64,000 nt of DNA from Megalobrama amblycephala (lineage: Eukaryota > Chordata > Actinopteri > Cypriniformes > Xenocyprididae): positions 24,990,142 through 25,054,141 of the forward strand of contig NC_063054.1 in NCBI RefSeq assembly GCF_018812025.1, given 5' to 3'. A program made the position numbers and the translations under genes. The notes under the pieces are model-generated. The model saw only the letters and a list, made by a program, of their open reading frames with translations. It searched no databases and was not told where the DNA came from. The first letter of the stretch is position 1, and each line of letters begins with the position of its first letter. Positions 1 through 16,000 of this stretch are shown in pieces.

Positions 1-86
1 GAAGTAAATGTACTTCGTTACTACCCACCTCTGGTGGCAGCAAAATGCAACTTTCTCCATTGATGGCCACTCAGGCAACATATGTA

Positions 87-1305
87 CAGTGGCATGAAAA
101 AGTATGTGAACCCCATGCAGAATCTGTGAAAATGAGAATTATTTTAATAAAATAAGAGGGATAATAAAAAATGCATGTTATTTTTTGTTTAGTACTGTCC
201 TGAGTAAGATATTTTACATAAAAGATGTTTGCATTTAGTTCACAAGACAAAATTTATTAAAATAACCCCATTCATAAGTATGTGAACCATTGATTCTCTG
301 ATAACTGTGTGGTTACCTGATGATCTACGACTGTTTTTATGTTTTGTGATGTTGTTCATGAGTCTCTTGTTTGTCCTGAGCAGTTAAACTGAGCTCCTGT
401 TCTTCAGAAAATTCCTCCAGGTCCTGCAGATTCATCAGTTTTCAAGCATTTTTGCATATATGAACCCTTTCCAGCAGTGGCTGTATGATTTTGAGATTCA
501 TCTTTTCATACTGAGGACAATTGAGGGACTCAAACTCAACTATTAAAAATGGTTCAAACATTCACTGATGCTCCAGAAGGAAACACGATGCATTAAGAGC
601 CGAGGGGTGAAAACTTTTGAATTCAAATATCAAGGTAAATTGTACTTAATTTTTCTGCCGGGAAACATGCAAGTATCTTCTGTTGGTTCCGAAGGGGAGT
701 ACTAAATGAAAAACAATGATATTTAAACAAAATAAGAAAAATTGTGACATCTTCATCCTGTTCAAAAGTTTTCACACCCCAACTCTTAATGCATCATGTT
801 TCCTTCTGAAGCATCAGTGAATGTTTGAAACTTTTTTAATAGTTGTGTTTGAGTCCCTCAGTTGTCCTCAGTATGAAAACACAGAACTCAAAATCCTACA
901 GTCACTGCTGGAAAGGGTTCAAATATGCAAAAATGCTTGAAAACTGATGAATCTGCAGGAGCTGGAGGATTTTTCTGAAGAACAGAGCTCAGTTTAACTG
1001 CTCAGGACAAACAAGAGACTCATGAAGAACCATCACAAAACAAAAAACAGTCGTGGATCATCAGGTAACCACACACAGTATTGAGAATCAATGGTTCACA
1101 TACTTATGAATGGGGTTATTTTAATAAATTCAGCTATTTTTTTGTCTTGTGAAGTAAATGCAAACATCTTTTATGTAAAATATCTTACTCAGGACAGTAC
1201 TAAACAAAAAATAACATGCATTTTTTATTATCCCTCTTATTTTATTAAAATAATTCTCATTTTCACAGATTCTGTAAGGGGTTCACATACTCTTTCATGC
1301 CACTG
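87..1305. mobile_element. Foldback DNA element, Tc1/mariner-like, TA flanks
   Basis: The ends CAGTGGCATGAAA and TTTCATGCCACTG are inverted copies flanked by TA on both sides. The inverted arms extend over 500 bases each and leave a short centre near 700. No transposase frame is readable, so the element is non-autonomous. The same layout with different ends occurs at 55176-56132. Confidence 0.75.
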
Positions 1306-1307
1306 TA

Positions 1308-1711
1308 GGCTGTATATGTTGATATTTGCTAATATTTCATTAAAGTATTTTTTTTCAGTACTTCCTTTTTTTAGGGCTTATAAATGTGTGAAATGGACTT
1401 GTGAAAACAATACTATAAGTCAATGATATAATGCATATTTTTATTTTTTCATATATGTTTATTAAGAAAATACATGGAATTGACATATACAATAACTTGA
1501 ATACACCATGATGAAAAAAGAAAGGCTCATCAAAAGAATTAAATTCTTGAAAAGATAAACTTTATTAGGAGATTATTAATAAGATTTAAGTTTATTAATT
1601 TCACTACTTATTGATATTTGAAAAAATCAAAAAAAAAAAAAAAATCAAAGTCATGTGGTGTGACCAAGATTCAGTAACATACAGAAAAAACATTAAATGA
1701 TATCACAGACT
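1308..1711. other. AT-rich stretch without recognisable gene
   Basis: AT-rich DNA with an A-tract near 1629-1644. Nothing gene-like was seen. Confidence 0.5.
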
Positions 1712-2300
1712 TAAATGGATAGTTCACCCAAAAATTTAAATTTGATGTTTATCTGCTTACCCCTAGCGCATCCAAGATGTAGGTGACTTTGTTTCTTCAG
1801 TAGAACACAAATGATGATTTTTAACTCCAACCGTTGCTGTCTGTCAATGTCAATGGGAACAATCTATAAGAGTAAAAAAAAAAACATGCACAGACAAATC
1901 CAAATTAAACCCTGTGGCTTGTGATGACACATTGATGTCCTAAGACACGAAACGATCGGTTTGTGCGAGAAACCGGACAGTATTTAAATAATTTTTTACC
2001 TCTAATACACCACTATGTCCAACTGCCTTGCGCACGGCATCTGGTGCGTGAGGTGTGTACGGTTGAAGGTCAAAATTACAGTGCAGCTTCAAAGGGCTTT
2101 AAACAATACCAGACGAGGAATAAGGGTCTTATCTAGCGAAACGATCTGTCATTTTCTAAAAAAATACAAATGTATATGCTTTATAAACAAAAATGATTGC
2201 CTTGCACGTGCTTCCGCTTTCCATATTCTTTTATCAGCTTACGCTGTATGTCCTACCCTTCCCTTTTGTACTTGCAGAAAAAACGGAACTGGCGCTACGG
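1712..2300. repeat. Left part of a dispersed DNA transposon (GATAGTTCACCC end)
   Basis: Starts with GGATAGTTCACCCAAAAA, an end shared with several other elements in this window, and runs to the G-tract near 2300. No matching right end was found, so it is truncated or internally replaced. Confidence 0.55.
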
Positions 2301-2408
2301 GGGGGTGGGGGGTGGGGGATGTGCTGGGGGGGGGGCTCCTGTACCATTCAACCAACTGCCAATGAGATGAATGGGAATGCTAATAGATTCCTCCTTTACC
2401 TCCATTAG

Positions 2409-6105
<3,697 letters not shown>

Positions 6106-6361
6106 ATCACAAGTATGCTGATAGTTGTTTTCATTTTAATCACGTATATATAACTAACTAGATAGCATCAAGTATATAGATCTTTCCTTGTATTTGCAAG
6201 GCTTAAATTTTGAATGGACATGAATATGAATGTATGAATCATGAACATGCTTTTGAGAACAAAGAATATGAAACTTTGACAAATATTTGCTGATATAAAC
6301 TAGTCAAAAGTTTGATTTAAATGTAAAATTTTATTCACCTGTTTTAAAGTAAACCAAAGCT

Positions 6362-6367
6362 AATAAA
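6362..6367 (+). terminator. cfap100: cfap100 polyadenylation signal
   Basis: AATAAA 257 bases after the cfap100 stop codon. Confidence 0.6.
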
Positions 6368-6493
6368 TACATTTCAACTGCATCATTTTATAAAAAGTAG
6401 AACAAATTATTATTATTTTTTTTTATAACAAACATGGAACATAACTACATCTGAACTTTACAAAGCCATACAAAAATAGGCATAAAAACCAAC

Positions 6494-6499
6494 TTTATT
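6494..6499 (-). terminator. zxdc: zxdc polyadenylation signal
   Basis: AATAAA on the minus strand, about 440 bases after the zxdc stop and only about 130 bases from the opposing cfap100 signal. Confidence 0.5.
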
Positions 6500-6938
6500 C
6501 CTTAATGGTCAACCAGGCAAATAAGTTAAGGTCAAATTATACTGACTAGATTAATGACAAACAGTTAAAGTTTTCATAGACCAATAGTATTTATTCTGAT
6601 TAAGAGACAGATCAATGATTATGTTCACTGCCATATGTCTTTTGTGTGCTCACAAGTCACCAGATCTAAAGACTAAATAATCAAGCATTTATCAAACCAG
6701 TTACATGATGAAAATTAAACAAACTAAATGTGCTTTGATTTGGTCAAATTAGCTTTTTGTATGGAACACAGTACTCTTCTGATATATACTGTTTTAAACA
6801 TGAATGCAGGGATTTGCTTATAAACTACACAATGATAAAACCAGTGGAGGCACTGAGAAAAAGTACATCATCTGAGAAAGAGAGAGAATGAGAGAGTATG
6901 GTCATATGGTCCTTGAGTAGCACTTCCTGTTTCTACCA

Positions 6939-7025
6939 TCACTCCAAATCTTGTAGGTTGATGGTGCTACCAGTGAATTGGGAGTTATCAGATCCATTTT
7001 CATCTTCGGCCATGACTGTGGGTTC
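6939..7025 (-). CDS. zxdc: zxdc coding exon 9 and stop
   Basis: 28 codons ending G-S-T-I-N-L-Q-D-L-E and TGA, nearly the terminal residues of human ZXDC. Acceptor catttgtag. It is separated from exon 8 by a 2.8-kb intron full of nested transposons. Confidence 0.88.
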   Translation of the reverse strand, partial: EPTVMAEDENGSDNSQFTGSTINLQDLE

Positions 7026-10000
7026 CTACAAATGAGAATATTTAGTTTGTGTGATGCATGTGTAACAAAGTAACAATTTCCAAATTGCAATACACAACAG
7101 GATAATTTTATGGCACACAATCATGTATTGGATTGTAATCCATCTTTTCCCTACCAGAACTGATCCTATATAAATCCACAAGACTCATTTTAAAAGGATA
7201 TACTAAAAATAAAATATTTTCAGGTCAATGACCCTGATCTTGATCTAAGTTCACACTGCCAGTGACTCTCTGTGATATGATCTCATTCATTTTCAATAGC
7301 TATGTTTCCATCCAAAGTTGCCACTATAACTTGGAATACTGTGTAAATTTAAATTGGAATAAAGCACCATTTCCATCCAGTGAATCGAAGAGAAGAAAAT
7401 CATAACTTACTGATAAACAGTCACCAAATATCACTAAGAAAAATGGAAGTCGCTCCAGTAGGAGAAGCCACTACTGTGGGTCTTATTTTGTATATAATAA
7501 ATTACTTGCACCTAAGATAGCGCAGTCGAAATGCAATAAATGCTGTCATGTTATCTTGTTTTCGGAGGTGGATGGGAAGCCTGCTAGGGCTGGGCGATAT
7601 ATCGCATGCGATTCTCACGCGCATTTCGTCAGTAAAGCCAGTTCCCTGATTACCGCTAAATCGCCATCACCTGCTTTCAAATGGAGCGTCATTTAACAGA
7701 CAGAGCCGTAGTTCACTGATAAGCCACGCAAATATCGCGTTCATTATCGAAGGCGATTCATCTGCGATATGAACGTGATATTGCGTGGCTTATCAGTGAA
7801 CTACGGCTCTGTCTGTTAAATAGCGCTCCATTTGAAAGCAGGTGATGGCGATTTAGCGGTAATCAGGGAACCGGCTTTACTGACGAAATGCGCGTGAGAA
7901 TCGCATGCGATATATCGCCCAGCCCTAAAGCCTGCTGTATGGGAACGCAGCCGTGTAAGACAGTTCTGGGAGGTAATTATACCGAACACTTTTACTGACT
8001 TTGGCTAAGGCATTTCAATTTTACCTAAAAAAAAAAAAAAAAAAACACATTTCAGATGCTGTGCAACAAGACTGGTCTGCCGTTTAGTCCAGCTATGCCG
8101 TCCCATCGTGCTCCAGTTCCGACAGAAAAACGCATTGCCATTGCGCTGTATAAGCTGGCCTTATGCGTCAAGTTGTGAGGGACATTTAGGATCAGCAAAA
8201 CCACAGTTCACAGTTGTGTGGGCCATTCGTGCACACGATGAGCAACTACATAAAATTACCTGACCGAGACGTGCGAGCTGAACACAACTACACCACATAT
8301 CATGTACCGCAATTATATGGAGCTCTGGATGGATCCCCCACTGAGGGTTACAGGGATTACATCAATTAGGGTTGGCTGATGTCTACCAAATTGGCATCGG
8401 ACGATATCTACAGTGAAACATCGCGATGGACAATGTTTCACTGACAAGGTGGGGGGGGGGGGGGGGGATTTAATTCATCGGAATGAATTAGAAACGCTCG
8501 CTATGCTCCGCTCCAGTGGACATGCATCGTTAATGTGGCATGCGTCTGGAGAAAGAGAACGCGCATGGAGCTGGAAGGGCTTGAATGAAGAACGTTTGGC
8601 TTTAGATAAAACTACTAGAGGATATTGCGCTGAAATATCATTACCAAAAAAGATCCTGAGTGCTTATGGCGTGATCCGCACCACTGTTTTGACGTGCTGG
8701 TCACTTCAACAGGAAACAGTAGAATGGTGCTACCGTTCTATCTCACGGTCTGGATGGAAACATGCTGGGGTCCGGATGTGGTCCGCCATTTGAATATCAG
8801 TGGTTTAGTTTGTGTAAAACATCTAGTAGTTTTGAATGTAATTGGTATTGTGATCAGGAAAAACTTCATTACGTTATTATTACCTAATCAGAAAAAAAAT
8901 TTATTTGAAGTAACTGCATAGCAATTGAATGCATGCATTGCACTGGGTAATATAGTGTGATTAATTAAGATGTTTTTTTGCGGGCGGGTTGCAAGGGAGA
9001 ATCACGATGCCGGCTCAAAATCGTGATGTCTGTCAGCATCGGCAATGGACGATGGCATTATCTATCAGCCCAACCCTAAAGTGAACATTTTTCTTATTGC
9101 ATGATCTGTTGTGGCAAAGTCACTTCGACTTTTTTGATGAGCATTAAAGGTGCTAAAGAGGATCTTTTCGTCGACTGAAAAACCAAAGACTGTTAGTGAG
9201 TTTTTGAAATGAGCGCGTAAACGATTGGCTGATGTTTTTAAGGCCCTACCTCGTGCACAGATGATGTATATTAATATTATTCCTTTCAGTGCACCTAATA
9301 AATAGTCTTTTATCAGTTAGTAAAGACAGTTTCAAGTAATATTGCAAAAATGTATGAAAAAAAAAAAAAACATCCTCTTTAGCACCTTTAAGGAATTTAT
9401 TCGGTAAATGTGTTTCCATCATAGTTTATGAGCATATCTTCTTATCGAATAATAATAAAAAATGATCAGACTTAATTGAGCACAAGTTTTTTTTTTTTAT
9501 GTGAATTTTTAGAATATGCATGCATCTTGACGATTCCATCAAGCGTTTTTGTGCAATATCAAGTGCCAGTGACTTAAGCAACATACAAGGAGCATGTGCT
9601 GTTTTTTCTCTTTTCTTTCGTTGAACGCCATTCCCGCTTCTGTGGCTGTGTTCATGCTGAGACCCAGGTTTAGTTATTCAAAAATAAAACTAAATAAGAT
9701 GTTCAAGATTATTTTTCTAGAAACCTCAAGACTAAATTTGGATAAAAAAAATAAAAAAAAATAAAAATAAAAAAAACCTCTACAACAAATAAAATAGAGG
9801 ATACAAAATGCAATGAATGAGGCTTTGTTGCTGTATGAACCTGTAGGATGTTGACAGGCAGATCCACAGTGAGCTGAGAGTGTGAACACGAGGTCTGTGA
9901 ACTCAACTGGAAAGCCAGGTCTCCATCAGCAGCAGGGTCATCCTACAAAAAACACTCAAATCAATGTACTGAACTGAAGTGAGAATGCTTTCAAATTCTT

Positions 10001-13000
10001 TCCCACCATCTCACCTGCAGCAGCTGAATCTGTACAAACTGTGCGCCTGTCACCGGATCCCGGATTGGTAGCTCACCATTTCCTGTAGCAGCTCCTTCTC
10101 CAAAATGAGTACTTGAATTAGTTGACAGAGCAGAGCCGGTGCCTTTTGATCCTTTAGTCTTTTTTTGGCCATTCTCTGAGGCACAAGTGGAAGGGCCTGG
10201 GCATTTCTGTTTCCTCCTCTTGGCGAGCTGAATGGCCCTGTAGTCTGTGCGTGCTGATCCACTGCTCTCCTAATGGCAGAACAAAAGAACACTGTGCAGT
10301 CAGACATTTGGGTTAACTTCTTTTAAAATGACTGAAAAAGGAACATTTAACCAAATAAAAATGTTAAATTCTATTTTATGGCTAACAATTTCAAGATCAA
10401 CATGCTCTTTCCAACTAACCATAACGGGGCAGGGAGTGACCGAGGGCAATTCTGTTATTTTCTGCCCACTGTAGGATCCACTGTGGCTAGGGAACACAAA
10501 CTGACACATCCCCTTACTGCCATCTGACTGAGCCATGATCTCCACTCTGCTTAACAAGGGCCCAACGGCTGTCTCGCTGCCTGCCAGGTCAGCCTTGGCC
10601 TGTGGACAAAGTAACTCCGGTACAGGATTTGCTGCAAGAGCCATGGAGGAGGAGAGAGGGGTGGAGAGAGAAGGAACAAGAGATGAACTGAGTGCTGGAG
10701 GAAGAGCTGATGTAAGTGAGGAAAGAGACTGAGTGAGCGATGAAGAGAGTGATGGTGTGAGAGTAGATGGTGATTCTACAGTCAAGGGATTGCAGGAATT
10801 CAGAGGGTGGAGTTGTTCAGAAGATGCAGTACTTTGAATTGCCAGAGCGGTTAGTGTTCCCAGCTCTTCTGGGTTGACTGTTTGCACATCATCCAAATGC
10901 AGTGTGGCATGGGGCAAAACCCCTCCATCTCCTCCAGTGCCCAATCCAGTGTCTAATACATGTACGCCCATATCTTGTCCAGCTGCTAAAATGAGAGGAT
11001 CCACAGTTTTTGCCCCGTTAAGAGCCGATCCAACTGATGCTGGATCTATTGTGAGGATTCCGGCGTTGACCAGAGGCATGTCCATGGAGAAAGATCCTGC
11101 CCCAGAGCTGCTTTCACTCCCTACAGAGACAGCAGTGGCCCCAGGACATGCAGGAATGCTAGAGAAGAGAGAGGATAGGTCCAGACTGCTGAGTTCTGCT
11201 CCTGCAGGTCCTGAGGGGGCACTAACAGCCTGTGAAGTACTTGTCAGCTCACTGCTGGGGGTTAGAGTGGCTGTGTCATCCAACTGACTCAACACATCTG
11301 CAGGAAGAACGGAACATTATCAGCATGAGAGGACCAAAAGCAAGTAAATACATTTAACTGATGATACAAGGAGGTTATGGTTACACAATCAATTTAAACA
11401 CATTCAGGATTTTAAGATTTCACTTTGATGAGCCTAAGAGGTCTATCCAGCCATAAACAATGATACTAAAACTTAATACCAAATATATCTCTTGTTATCT
11501 TTGGCTAATTTTGGTTTTCATTAGTGCTGGGTGGTATGACTAAAAATCTGTATCATTGAATTTAACTTGTTGGAGGTTTATATGGCTGAAATATCAATTA
11601 TATATCAAACTACTGATTGATTTTACATGCTTATTTTACAAATTAGAAAAATTGGTCACTGTCACAGTTATCATAAATAGTGGTAAAATATTAAAGCTAG
11701 AGTCCTGAATCCTTCTAGTGACACAAAAGTTTGTCAAGATTAGATAAGAATCCCATGGTAATAGTGTGAGATGAATGTAAATAACAGGGTTTCTGCAGGT
11801 TTTATGAGGAAAAATAAGGCTTTTTAAACTCTAATACATTATGTATAATTAATTAACTTCTACAATGTCCATTCTGCTGATTATCATACAATAAAAGTGG
11901 GCAGTCATTTTTACTTTGTTGTATGTAAATAAGCAGCATGAATGTCCTACCATTATTTTCCATCAAAAAATATGTTTTCAAGGACAAGAGGGTAAGTGGT
12001 GCAGGAATTTTGATTTTTGTGTGAACTAAAAGTCTTGCTCCATAGTACACAGACCTGAAGTTGCGTGCGTGTCTGTGTACCTGGGCTGAGGTTGTGGTGT
12101 TTAAGCATGTGCGTCTTGAGGCTGCTGCGTGATGAGAAGTGTTTGGTGCAACCAGCAACAGGACAGCGACTCCTCAGACTGACTCCATCCTGCTTGTGCT
12201 TCTTAGAATGGATGTATAGACTACTGCGAGCTGAAAACTTCGCATTACAACCTGCAGATTTAAATACAAATAACAACAATTACAAAATTCAATCTGAAAT
12301 ATTAGTATTAAAAGAAATATGTCAGACATTTCACATAGTAAGTGATAGAGAACACACTGTACAATACAAAAACAACTTCTGCTGATTGACTAATGCTGAA
12401 CTTTTAGAGGTCTGAAGCTGTTAAATTCTTCATAAAATCAAAATTTTTCATTCTATAGTTCTTGTCCAGATAAGATGCTGACCTTCAACAGGGCATTCAA
12501 ATGGCTTGGTACCCAGGTGTGTGATACTGTGGCCCTTCAGGTGCTCGGCCCGTGTAAAGGACTTCCCGCAGCCTTCCTCTGGACATGCAAAACGTCTGTC
12601 ATCATCGTGCTTCCTGAAGATGAAGATCAACACCTAATGAATCACTCCAAATCTTGTGACACAGACTTTCAACATGTTGATGCTGCTTTTAAACAATATG
12701 CATTCAGAAATTATGAAAATAAATCGACTTGAAATAGTATGACTTCTGTCTTAAACCTGCATGCAGTCCACTGGAGTAGACAGATCTATTCAGTGTTACA
12801 AGTTACTTAAATTGTATTTAGAAGTTATCCAAATTGTGGTGGACACTGGTGCATTAAAGGGTTAGTTCACCCGAAAATGTTAATAATGTCATTTATTACT
12901 CGCCCTCATGTCGTTCCACACCTGTAAGACCTTCGTTAATCTTCGGAAGGCAAATTAAGATATTTTTGTTGAAATCAGATGGCTCAGTGAGGCCTGCATA

Positions 13001-16000
13001 GCCAGCAATAACATTTCTTCTCTCAAGATCCATTAATGTACTAAAAACATATTTAAATCAGTTCATGTGAGTACAGTGGTTCAATATTAATATTATAAAG
13101 TGACAAGAATATTTTTGGTGCACCAAAAAAACAAAATAACGACTTATATAATGATGGCCGATTTCAAAACACTGCTTTTCATGAAGCTTGGAGCATTATG
13201 AATCAGCGGTTCGGAGCGCCAAAGTCACGTGATTTCAGCAGTTTGGTGGTTTGACACGCGATCCGCATCATGATTCGACATGCTGATTCATAGCACTTCG
13301 AAGCTTCATGAAGCAGTGTTTTGAAATCGGCAATCACTATATAAGTTGTTATTTTGTTTTTTTGGCACACCAAAAATATTCTTGTCACTTTATAATATTA
13401 ATATTGGGCCACTGTACTCACATGAACTGATTTAAATAAATTTTTAGTACATTAATGGATCTTGAGAGAGGAAATGTCATTGCTGGCTATGCAGGCCTCA
13501 CTGAGCCATTGGATTTCAACAAAAATATCTTAATTTGTGTTCCGAAGATTAACAAAGGTCTCACGGGTGTGGAACGACATGAGGCCGAGTAATAAATGAC
13601 ATTATTAACATTTTCGGGTGAACTAACCCTTTAAAGAGTATATAAGTTTTAGCATTTTAAAGGATTTAATTTGGATTATTTTTAAGACAGTTTACCATTT
13701 AATAAATTATAATGATGAAACTCGTATAGAGATATTAGGGATGCACCCAAATTTCAGCTAGCAAAAATTTTCGGCCAAAACAGTTATTTTCGGTTTCGGG
13801 CCAAAATGGTTTTGGAGGGCCGAAATCAGTAACTGAAACAAGACGTTTAATTAGCGCTTCTCCAATGGCACGTTTTGATTGGGTTCAGCATCTATTTTTT
13901 GTGTGCATAACATGGATAAGCTACAACAGTTAAACATGTCAGCTGTGTGGACACTAGCTATAGATTGAAGATATTAATTTCTCGATTTTAATGATGTGAT
14001 GCTTATGCTGGAAAGCTTTTGGTCAACGGCAGTTGTTTTAAATGTGCTATAGAAATAAAATTAGTAATCCATTGTATTGATATGGTTTCTTAAATTTAAA
14101 ATATTTTAGTCGGTGCTGTTTCTGTTGATGTGTGAACAAAATTTAACTAAACATTTGTAGCCCACCTGGCATCCAATAATTGCAAAAAGCTTTGTGCTTT
14201 GTTACTTTTAATATGAAGTCTTAAAACTTTAAATTTCTGTTAATTTATTATGGAATTAAAACAATAAATTTTGTTTTGGAGATCTTTAATATGGCATGAC
14301 ATCAGTGGAGTGCCTCAGATCAAGCGGCAGCACGGATCAAATGCACAGAACCGATAGTCTCATCTCCTCTTTACAAGTTACAGCATGAAATAAACATGGG
14401 TGAACATCAGAAGATGTGTTGAATGATACATTACAATCCTGTTTTAAGTAATCACTCAATCAGCATTTCAACTGGGGAAAGACGTCAATAAAATGTCACT
14501 TAAATGTTACATTTACCTCTAGAAAGCTATTCAATATCCATGAACTCAGTTAAAGCTAGAACAAAATAACTCTAGAGAAGAGCACTTTGCAAAATATATG
14601 ACCTGTATTACATGTTCATTATATTTTTATTTAACCTGTTAGTGATGCATGTATGTTTAAAAAAAAACAATTTATTACAGTTTATTGTTGTTTAAATGTT
14701 TACATTTCATCAACAAACTGGAGTAGAAACAATTCCGTTATTAAAAAAAACTGCCTTGTGTGCATTTAAATGTTTAAATTAAATTTGTACAACTCAGTTT
14801 TAACTATTTGAGTGTAATTAAATAAGTTTGATTAATTAATTGATTATCAATTGATTATTTTTGGTTTTCAGTCTCTGAATTTCGGTTTCATTATAACAAT
14901 ATTATTCACAATTACAAGAAACTTGTAGTGCAATAGGATATACAGTATAATCGTGCATGCATGTATGGGTATAAGAGGTTCGAAACTCTGCTCCTCACCG
15001 TTTGTGCCTCAGTAATTTGGACATGCTTGTGAAGGTCCAGCCACAGGAATCAGAATCACAAACAAAAGGTCTTTCACCTGGGGAAAAAAATGAGTAGTGT
15101 TAGAACATAAAGTGATATGACTTTATTCCTGTATCCGTGCGTTTTTTCACCTGTGTGGCTGCGGAGGTGTATTTTTAACCGGCAAGCCTTGTCATAACGC
15201 TTGTCACAGCCAGGATAGGTGCATGTGAACTGAGCCATTTCTCTGAAGTGGGTTCTGTTGTGGGAGAACAGGGCGCTGAAAGTGATGAACGTCTTTTCAC
15301 ATCCTGAGAAGGAAAAGAAACACCACCATTAGTATCTGCAATATTGTCATTGCCTATTGTTAACTTTGGTATATTAGTTAAGATATCAATTCAACTCACC
15401 TGGAAACTCACACTTATGTGGTCTCTCAGGCTCAAAATGCGTTCTTTGATGATTAGTGAGTCTCGTGGCAGTGCGAAACCTCTCACTGCATACTTCACAG
15501 ATAAATGCATTTTCCTGGTCATGTGCTCGAAAATGAGCTTTTAGATTGTAGACTGTGGTGAAACGCCGACCACAGTTTTCCCATTCACATTTATGAGGCC
15601 GCACTTTGTCATGAGACTGCAAGTGCCGTTTTAGTTTGTACGACGTTGTGAAGGACCAATCACAGCCCTCCACTGTGCACTTGAAGGGACGCTGGTCCTC
15701 TGTGTGTAGAACCAAGTGGATTTTGAGATTTTGCCGGGTATCAAAGGTACTGGAACAGCCTGGTTGGGGACATCTATACTTTACTACTGAACCTTTCTTG
15801 GTCAATCCTGATACAGTTAATAGGTTTATTGGCTGTAGTTCTTCACAAGCAACCGATTTGCTTTTAGAATTTTGGCAAATGCTACTTTCATCTTCTATAG
15901 CACAAATGGTTCCTTCCTCTTGCTTAATTGGCAGACAAGAGTCCAGAGTAACACCCATTTCTGATAGCAAACAGTCATCAGTAAGAGTCAATTCCGAGTC

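Larger units (their letters stand above)
6106..6938. other. cfap100-zxdc convergent intergenic region
   Basis: AT-rich DNA holding both 3' untranslated regions and their opposing polyadenylation signals. No gene was seen. Confidence 0.6.
7298..9565 (+). mobile_element. Harbinger-like transposon fossil, split by later insertions
   Basis: Left part begins near GCTATGTTTCCATCCA. The host element is interrupted by insertions at 7585-7927, 8367-9078 and 9144-9391, and carries a decayed transposase segment near 8090-8260. The right end near 9565 is uncertain. Confidence 0.45.

Noticed and set aside
1091..1426. 111-codon open frame near the left edge
   Set aside because: It overlaps the right arm and end of the 87-1305 foldback element and AT-rich flank.
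8413..8793. 126-codon open frame with a glycine run
   Set aside because: It crosses a G-tract inside a non-autonomous hAT-like element and shows no domain.
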